NCBI GenBank assembly: GCA_016181905.1 | Contig: JACOYM010000080.1 | Location: 1 to 16,005 of the forward strand | Source of the DNA: Candidatus Pacearchaeota archaeon | GTDB lineage: Archaea > Nanobdellota > Nanobdellia > Pacearchaeales > GW2011-AR1 | DNA: 16,005 bases | Direction of reading: 5' to 3' | Shown: positions 11,398 through 16,005 of the stretch, piece after piece | Position numbering within the stretch: the stretch's first letter is position 1 | Layout: each line of letters opens with the position of its first letter | Translations under genes and position numbers: made by a program | Notes under the pieces: generated by a model | Told to the model about the DNA's origin: nothing | Database searches by the model: none | The model's input: only the letters and a program-made list of their open reading frames with translations

Positions 11398-14139
11398 ATG
11401 AAAAGAAATTTTAACAAACTATTTTTGATTTTTGCAGCGTTCTTAATATTTGCATTCAGCATAAATCTCGCTTCTGCTATCTTTCAGTTCAATGGAACAG
11501 CCACAGATGAAAACGGAATACCTTTAAACAATTCAGTTGTTAATATAACAATAAGAACCATGGCTGGCTGGACTGTTGTTAACACCAATTCTACAACAAC
11601 CAATGCATCTGGCTGGTTTAATCTAAGCGTTGATAATTCAAGCGCTCTTTATATCTATGAGATTTCAATAACACACAAAAATCTTACCTGGCTTGGAAAC
11701 AATACAAACAGCGCTGTTGATTTCATATCCAAGACAATTCCGCCATTTCCAACCATGATGATACAGATAATGGCTGGCGCAAACTTCTACCTGACCCCTG
11801 CAGGCACTATTAATATTAGCGCATTCAATTCTTCACAGCAATCAGTAACTTTTAATTACCAGATAAAAGACACAAAGCTTGGCTATCCGATAGCAAGCAA
11901 CTTTGATTCATATGTTTCAGAAGCTGTTGTATATGTCCCAAGCGGCAGAAACTATTCTATAATGATGTATCCAAACCAGAGCATGCCTGTAAATCTTAAC
12001 TGGAATAACTTTTCTACAACTTCCTCATACAATTTAACACTAAACTCAACCTATAATGCCACAACCAAAACATTAATTAAAAAATTTAATCTTACTTTGA
12101 GCATGACAAGGGTTTTCGGATTTTTCAACTACTCTGTAAACATGGCTGGAAACATATCAAGCTGGAACAATCTTACAGTTGTTCCTTATCTTATGGAGCC
12201 TGGAAGCATGGTTCATGCCCAGTTCGGGGCAATGCCATATGATCTTAGCTCTGCTGTCGGGCAAAGCGATGTATACGACATGACAAGGGGCTTTTTCAAC
12301 ATCTCACTGCCTGCAACAGCAGAAACATCTGACATATTATTATTTGCTTCAGCAATGAATGGCTCTTTGTTATATGGTGGTTTTGCAAATATAAGCCTGC
12401 CATACGGCACACTTAATAGAAGCATAAACTTCACAGTCTTTGGCTTATTTGGCTCTCAGTCCAATATCACTATGAATACCCTTACTGGCACAAATAGAAA
12501 TATTACAACAGCAAAATACAACTTCTTTATTGTAAATGGCAGCAATGCCACACAGGGAAACCTGTCAGTGCATGCAGAAATAAAGGTGAATTACTCTGCA
12601 TACAATGCAACATCATTCACATGGATATATGATGTTCCTCAGGCGCAGGCAATAACAAACCTTACAATTCCTCTGCTGAATGCAACAGGCATAACAGAGA
12701 TGAATGTTTATATTAGCGGAGGTTCTCCTGGCGGCTCAGGAAGCCCTGCCCAGTTTGCTCCTAGAAGAGTTTCATTCACGCAGGCGCAATTAAGGACAAA
12801 CCTTAACAACATCACAGCATCATCATTCAATCCGAGGGCAATAGACAACAATGTCGGCGCAGGAAGCGTGACAATGGAGCTTTATTATTCAAATGCAACA
12901 TGCGATGTTCCTAACCCTCCATCAACATGCCTTCTTGGCGGCTCCCAGAACATGCAGAGCTTTAATCCAATTAGAGCTGTTATGGGCGGCGGCAAGTTAA
13001 GCTTTAGGATGGGCACAGGAAGTGTTTTAATCCATTATGTAAATGTCGACTTGATTGCATCAGGCCCTCCAGATGTCTTGTTTGACGCAGGCACAAATAC
13101 TAATGGAACATCTGGCAGCACATTTGCTGCAGCCATGAGATTTGGCTCTGCCGGGCCTTCAATATATGACTATGCTCTGACATCAATTCCTTATACAGAA
13201 ACAGCAGGAAGCGGGTTGAATGAGTCTACAACAATAAACATCTCAATTCCATTGATGTATGATGATGACTGGAATGTTATATGGAACACAACAGCAAACG
13301 GGACATCTGCAAGCGCTCTTGCAGGAAACTTCTCGCATTATTCCGAGCGCCAGAGCGAATGGGCAAATTTAACAGCCCTTACAAACTGCATAAACACAAG
13401 CATAACAACATCCTCTCAGATTAATGCATCTACTCCATGTTATGTGGACATGGCGAACAATGTAGTATGGGTTAGAATACCCCACTTCTCAGGAACTGGC
13501 CCAAGTGTTGGAGGAAGTGCTTTGGCAGCTTCAACAACCGCCGCAACATCTTCAGGGGGTGGTGGAAGTGTAGGCACAACATCATTCTGGAAAAACACAA
13601 TTGCCATAACAACCACGCAGTCTGCAGAAGGATACACAAAAGAGATTGCTGTCAAGGACAGGATAAAGGTGCAGATAGATGTTCCAAGCGCAACTGTTGC
13701 AGGAGGAACTTCCTCAGAAGCTCACTATGTAGGAGTTGTTTCACTGGATACAACTGCGAAAACAGTTACAATAAATATCTCCTCAACACCTCAGCAGGCT
13801 ACCTTTAGCGTGGGAGATGAAAAGAAATTTGAGGTTACAGATGACACCTTCTATGATTTATCAGTAAAGCTTAACAGCATAAATGTGACAACCAGCAAGG
13901 TGAATATAGCAATAAAAAGCATACATGAGGAAATGCCTAAAGTGTTAACTCCTTCGTCAAATGCAACTGGAAATGTGACAGCGCCTCCTGCAACAGGAGC
14001 AGAGGAAGAACAGGCAGGAGAAAAAGCAAACCAGATATGGCTTTGGATAGTGATTGCTGTTATAATCATAGTAGCGATTATCTTGATAATTGTTGGTTCT
14101 TTTTACAAGAAAAAAAGATACTCTAAAAAGGGGTATTAA
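11398..14139 (+). CDS. Large N-glycosylated surface protein with C-terminal anchor
   Basis: This 913-residue protein is probably exported and tethered to the outer face of the membrane. The ATG at 11398 gives a textbook signal peptide: basic KRNFNK, a hydrophobic core, and cleavage near NLASA (residue 27). Residues about 28-105 look like a carboxypeptidase-regulatory-type beta domain (FNGTATDENGIPLNNSVVNI). The rest is Thr/Ser/Asn-rich, and I count about 50 N-X-S/T sequons over the protein. Four Cys in the second half could form two disulfides. A Gly-rich hinge (SGGGGS, residue about 719) precedes a last beta-rich domain, a Pro/Thr/Glu stalk and a single membrane helix (about 880-903) ending in a Lys/Arg-rich tail. 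An S-layer component or adhesin is likely; which one cannot be told. A TTG 36 nt upstream is in frame but lies at or before the predicted transcription start. Confidence 0.88.
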   Translation: MKRNFNKLFLIFAAFLIFAFSINLASAIFQFNGTATDENGIPLNNSVVNITIRTMAGWTVVNTNSTTTNASGWFNLSVDNSSALYIYEISITHKNLTWLGNNTNSAVDFISKTIPPFPTMMIQIMAGANFYLTPAGTINISAFNSSQQSVTFNYQIKDTKLGYPIASNFDSYVSEAVVYVPSGRNYSIMMYPNQSMPVNLNWNNFSTTSSYNLTLNSTYNATTKTLIKKFNLTLSMTRVFGFFNYSVNMAGNISSWNNLTVVPYLMEPGSMVHAQFGAMPYDLSSAVGQSDVYDMTRGFFNISLPATAETSDILLFASAMNGSLLYGGFANISLPYGTLNRSINFTVFGLFGSQSNITMNTLTGTNRNITTAKYNFFIVNGSNATQGNLSVHAEIKVNYSAYNATSFTWIYDVPQAQAITNLTIPLLNATGITEMNVYISGGSPGGSGSPAQFAPRRVSFTQAQLRTNLNNITASSFNPRAIDNNVGAGSVTMELYYSNATCDVPNPPSTCLLGGSQNMQSFNPIRAVMGGGKLSFRMGTGSVLIHYVNVDLIASGPPDVLFDAGTNTNGTSGSTFAAAMRFGSAGPSIYDYALTSIPYTETAGSGLNESTTINISIPLMYDDDWNVIWNTTANGTSASALAGNFSHYSERQSEWANLTALTNCINTSITTSSQINASTPCYVDMANNVVWVRIPHFSGTGPSVGGSALAASTTAATSSGGGGSVGTTSFWKNTIAITTTQSAEGYTKEIAVKDRIKVQIDVPSATVAGGTSSEAHYVGVVSLDTTAKTVTINISSTPQQATFSVGDEKKFEVTDDTFYDLSVKLNSINVTTSKVNIAIKSIHEEMPKVLTPSSNATGNVTAPPATGAEEEQAGEKANQIWLWIVIAVIIIVAIILIIVGSFYKKKRYSKKGY

Positions 14140-14175
14140 CTTTTTTAAGGGTGTAATAAATAAAGCTAAACAAAA

Positions 14176-14622
14176 ATGAAGGTTCAGCATCTTAAGCTAA
14201 TCCTGAGTGGTTTAACAATAGCATTGTTAGCCATACTGCTTGATTCAATTGCGCACAAGCTGATTTTTGAGCCTGCCTACCCAACATTCCTGCCAGAGGT
14301 GTTTAGTTATTTTGCCGCCAAGTTTCTTGTCATCTTTATTACATACATATTATTCATGTATATCTTTGCATACTCTAAATCAAAATTCATTTTGAGCGGG
14401 CTTTTAAGGCCTGTAGTGATAGCATTTGTTGCAATGCTGCTCTTTGCAGCATATTATTATTTTTATCCATCCAACACAAATCCTGCAGCATTGCCTTCCT
14501 CATTTTTTCCTTTTATGGGCTTTAACCACTTTTTAGACATCCTTATAGCAGCATTATTGGCAGAATTTTTGATAAAAAAACTGAAAAGAAACCCAAAAAA
14601 GCAGAATAAGGGGAAAAAGTAA
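14176..14622 (+). CDS. Four-helix membrane protein, unknown function
   Basis: The 148 residues contain four hydrophobic segments at about 6-24, 43-66, 72-98 and 115-133, and end in a Lys/Asn-rich cytoplasmic tail. I recognise no family motif. The layout is MKVQHLKLILSGL at the start, a conserved-looking LLRPVVIAF within the third helix, and an Asn/Pro/Ala-rich loop before the last helix. It starts 36 nt after the surface protein stop and is followed by a separate promoter. TAATAAATA at 14154-14162 could be a weak TATA box, although it is closer to the ATG than usual, so co-transcription with the surface protein is also possible. Confidence 0.8.
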   Translation: MKVQHLKLILSGLTIALLAILLDSIAHKLIFEPAYPTFLPEVFSYFAAKFLVIFITYILFMYIFAYSKSKFILSGLLRPVVIAFVAMLLFAAYYYFYPSNTNPAALPSSFFPFMGFNHFLDILIAALLAEFLIKKLKRNPKKQNKGKK

Positions 14623-14625
14623 AAA

Positions 14626-14633
14626 TTTATAAA
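14626..14633 (+). promoter_or_regulatory. TATA box for the 91-residue gene
   Basis: TTTATAAA, preceded by an A-rich stretch, predicts transcription to begin near 14655. The in-frame TTG at 14662 would be leaderless; the ATG at 14683 would have a 28-nt leader with a GAGG at 14671-14674. Confidence 0.5.
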
Positions 14634-14670
14634 CTTTTTCTGCTTATTACTTTTAGAAGTTTTGACAAAA

Positions 14671-14674
14671 GAGG
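14671..14674 (+). promoter_or_regulatory. Ribosome-binding site deciding the 91-residue gene start
   Basis: GAGG lies eight bases before the ATG at 14683, favouring that codon over the in-frame TTG at 14662. The leader resembles that of AMP phosphorylase. Confidence 0.5.
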
Positions 14675-14682
14675 CAATAAAA

Positions 14683-14958
14683 ATGATAACAAACACAAAT
14701 TATCTAAAACAGCTTGTAAGCTATATTAAAAAAAATCTTTCTAAGGGCTACACAATAGAGGCGCTGAAATGGGCGCTTGTAAACCAGGGCTATTCAAGAG
14801 GCTCTGTAGAAAAGGCTATTGATATCACAAACAGAGAGCTTGCCGCATCTGCGCCCAAGCTTGTAGAAAAGCCTGTCATAAGGTACGAGGCTGTTGATGA
14901 GGAAAAGCCAGAAAAGAAAGGCTTTTGGCAGAGGATTGCAGATTTCTTCAAGGGATAG
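14683..14958 (+). CDS. Small protein with a GY-type helical motif
   Basis: The 91 residues, counted from the ATG favoured by a GAGG site, have two parts. Residues about 8-48 form a helical segment (LVSYIKKNLSKGYTIEALKW then ALVNQGYSRGSVEKAID). Its pattern of 'YI..nL..GY....l..aL...GYs...V..ai' recurs, as I recall, in many small DPANN proteins and looks UBA-like. The C-terminus is charged (VDEEKPEKKG) and ends in an amphipathic FWQRIADFFKG that could contact a membrane. No enzyme motif is present. I would guess a small adaptor or membrane-associated protein, but the function is unknown. Its own promoter lies upstream. Confidence 0.8.
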   Translation: MITNTNYLKQLVSYIKKNLSKGYTIEALKWALVNQGYSRGSVEKAIDITNRELAASAPKLVEKPVIRYEAVDEEKPEKKGFWQRIADFFKG

Positions 14959-14960
14959 AT

Positions 14961-14970
14961 TTTTAATATA
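14961..14970 (+). promoter_or_regulatory. TATA box for the lipid kinase gene
   Basis: TTTTAATATA, centred about 24 nt before the ATG at 14989, predicts an essentially leaderless transcript. It lies in the 30-nt gap after the preceding stop codon. Confidence 0.5.
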
Positions 14971-14988
14971 AACTATCATAATCTTTCT

Positions 14989-15573
14989 ATGAAAAAACAA
15001 GAGCTTGTAAGGCAGATTATGCATATTCTGTTTGGATTGCTCATAGTCATCCTTTTTTCTGCAGATTTGATAAACGCATGGATTTTGTTTTATATCCTCA
15101 TAGCCAGCATTATCCTCTCTTTTTTAAGCATAAAACTTGATGTCCCTGTAATTTCATGGTTTCTGAAGAACTTTGAAAGGCAGAACACAAGGCTTCCTGG
15201 GGAGGGTTTTGTCTTCTTTTTAGCTGGCAGCTTGCTCGCAATAAAGCTTTTCAGCCAGGACATAGCCTTAGCATCTATTCTTATTCTAAGCTTTGGCGAC
15301 GGCATAAGCCATCTTATAGGAGAGGGGATAGGAAAAAGAAAAATACTCTTCAACAAATCAAAGAATATTGAAGGGCTGGTATTTGGAGTAATCGCAGGAA
15401 CAATAGCTGCACTATTTTTTGTCAGTTTTCTTGAGGCTTTTGTTGCCTCTCTGGCAGCAATGCTTGTTGAGGCGGTTGAGATAAAAATAAGAGAAAACCA
15501 TATAGATGACAATTTATTTGTGCCTTTGATGGCAGGAACTGCCATTCTTTTGTTGAGGATAATTGGGATTTGA
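14989..15573 (+). CDS. CTP-dependent lipid kinase, dolichol/phytol kinase family
   Basis: This membrane enzyme likely transfers phosphate from CTP to a polyprenol, phytol-like alcohol or diacylglycerol (SEC59/DGK1/VTE5 family). The 194 residues hold the family landmarks in order: R8..H12...G16 at the N-terminus, RLPGEGFVFFLAG (68-80), the conserved FGDGISHLIGEGIGKRKI (102-119) followed by KSKNIEGLVFG (123-133), then E161 and IDDNLFVPL (172-180). Hydrophobic stretches suggest about five to six membrane helices. In archaea a dolichol kinase would supply the lipid carrier for protein N-glycosylation, which would suit the sequon-rich protein encoded nearby. The actual substrate is uncertain. It has its own promoter and converges with the last gene. 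Confidence 0.85.
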   Translation: MKKQELVRQIMHILFGLLIVILFSADLINAWILFYILIASIILSFLSIKLDVPVISWFLKNFERQNTRLPGEGFVFFLAGSLLAIKLFSQDIALASILILSFGDGISHLIGEGIGKRKILFNKSKNIEGLVFGVIAGTIAALFFVSFLEAFVASLAAMLVEAVEIKIRENHIDDNLFVPLMAGTAILLLRIIGI

Positions 15574-15612
15574 TGATGCTTGAGAAGTATTGTGAGCAGA
15601 CACATTAAGTAA

Positions 15613-15945
15613 TTAATAAGAGATTTGTTTGTATTCTTTATATCCTAGGAAAATTAGAATCAAGTCTACAACTCCAGCACCAAGCCCCTCGACCCCACCA
15701 GTCATAAATGCGGCTAAACTATCAATTACGGCAATAACCATAACTAAAATTGAACCCCATTTTTGTTTTATGATTACTCCAACTAAAGCCACTAAGTATA
15801 TAATTCCAAAAATAGAGGATATCGCAAGGGAAATCGTATCAGCAGACAGAAATCCCTTAACAAATTGAAAAATAACCCTGATTATCAATAGAATGATTAA
15901 AATAATTGTAATTGCACCAAATTTTTCCTGTCTTTTCTTTTCCAT
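15613..15945 (-). CDS. Small four-helix membrane protein, unknown function
   Basis: The 110 residues, counted from the ATG at 15945, contain about four hydrophobic segments (residues about 7-29, 36-58, 61-80 and 84-102). They end in a YKEYKQ tail next to a short DLILIFLGY segment, a C-terminal pattern I associate with small archaeal integral membrane proteins. No catalytic motif is visible. An upstream in-frame TTG at 15996 would add 17 residues, but a TATA box lies between the two starts and would leave the longer version out of the message. The gene converges with the lipid kinase gene, with 39 bp between stops. Confidence 0.75.
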   Translation of the reverse strand: MEKKRQEKFGAITIILIILLIIRVIFQFVKGFLSADTISLAISSIFGIIYLVALVGVIIKQKWGSILVMVIAVIDSLAAFMTGGVEGLGAGVVDLILIFLGYKEYKQISY

Positions 15946-15965
15946 ATACTTAATTGTGAATAACC

Positions 15966-15974
15966 TATTTAAAA
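15966..15974 (-). promoter_or_regulatory. BRE/TATA promoter of the last gene
   Basis: The minus strand reads CGAAAG followed by TTTTAAATA. Transcription is predicted to start close to 15945, exactly at the ATG, which suggests a leaderless message and excludes the in-frame TTG at 15996. Confidence 0.6.
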
Positions 15975-16005
15975 CTTTCGAAAAAATGCCTGCCAAAAAC
16001 TCTGG

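Noticed and set aside
15946..15996. TTG start at 15996 for the last gene (17 extra residues)
   Set aside because: The promoter TATA box lies between this TTG and the ATG at 15945, so the longer frame would not be in the message.
1..16005. CRISPR arrays, tRNA genes and transposases
   Set aside because: I saw no regularly spaced repeats, no cloverleaf with a recognisable TPsiC arm, and no transposase or integrase motif on either strand.

Overview
The window looks archaeal and most resembles a DPANN genome of the Woesearchaeota/Pacearchaeota type. It carries the archaeal form of the S10-spc ribosomal protein operon, with eS4, a SUI1/eIF1 gene inside the cluster, archaeal uL22 and uS17, and zinc-type uS14. 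It also has TATA/BRE-type promoters, a sequon-rich surface protein, an archaeal AMP phosphorylase and several small membrane proteins. The phylum-level placement is recollection-based inference; only 'archaeal' is well supported.

Left half (1-8572, all minus strand). Read in transcription order, a 223-codon unknown gene is followed by uL3, uL4, uL23, uL2, uS19, uL22, uS3, uL29, eIF1/SUI1, uS17, uL14, uL24, eS4, uL5 and uS14, which is cut by the left edge. Most junctions are tight or overlapping. Two are not: uL14-uL24 and uL5-uS14 each hold a palindrome-rich spacer. Both spacers begin at an ATG and end in TAA-A-ATG at the next gene, and both are exactly 106 nt from ATG to ATG. I read them as two copies of one small inserted element, and this is the main candidate for something undescribed. 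Related palindromic and repeated sequence occurs at the uL4/uL23 and uL2/uS19 junctions. The operon has other oddities: uL22 lacks about 25 residues in its middle, uL4 lacks its normal N-terminus and any ATG start, the RNase P subunit gene rnp1 is missing from between SUI1 and uS17, and five ribosomal proteins carry Lys/Glu-rich tails.

Right half (8689-15573, plus strand). This is a run of mostly separately promoted genes: an AI-2E/PerM-type transporter, AMP phosphorylase, a 913-residue surface glycoprotein candidate, a four-helix membrane protein, a 91-residue small protein and a CTP-dependent lipid kinase (dolichol/phytol kinase family). A convergent minus-strand small membrane protein gene ends the window. 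Several promoters place the predicted transcription start at or very near the start codon, so short-leader or leaderless mRNAs are likely. The surface glycoprotein and the polyprenol-type kinase could belong to the same cell-surface glycosylation theme, but nothing in the sequence ties them directly. I saw no tRNA, rRNA, CRISPR array or transposase. No gene-free stretch exceeds about 130 bases.
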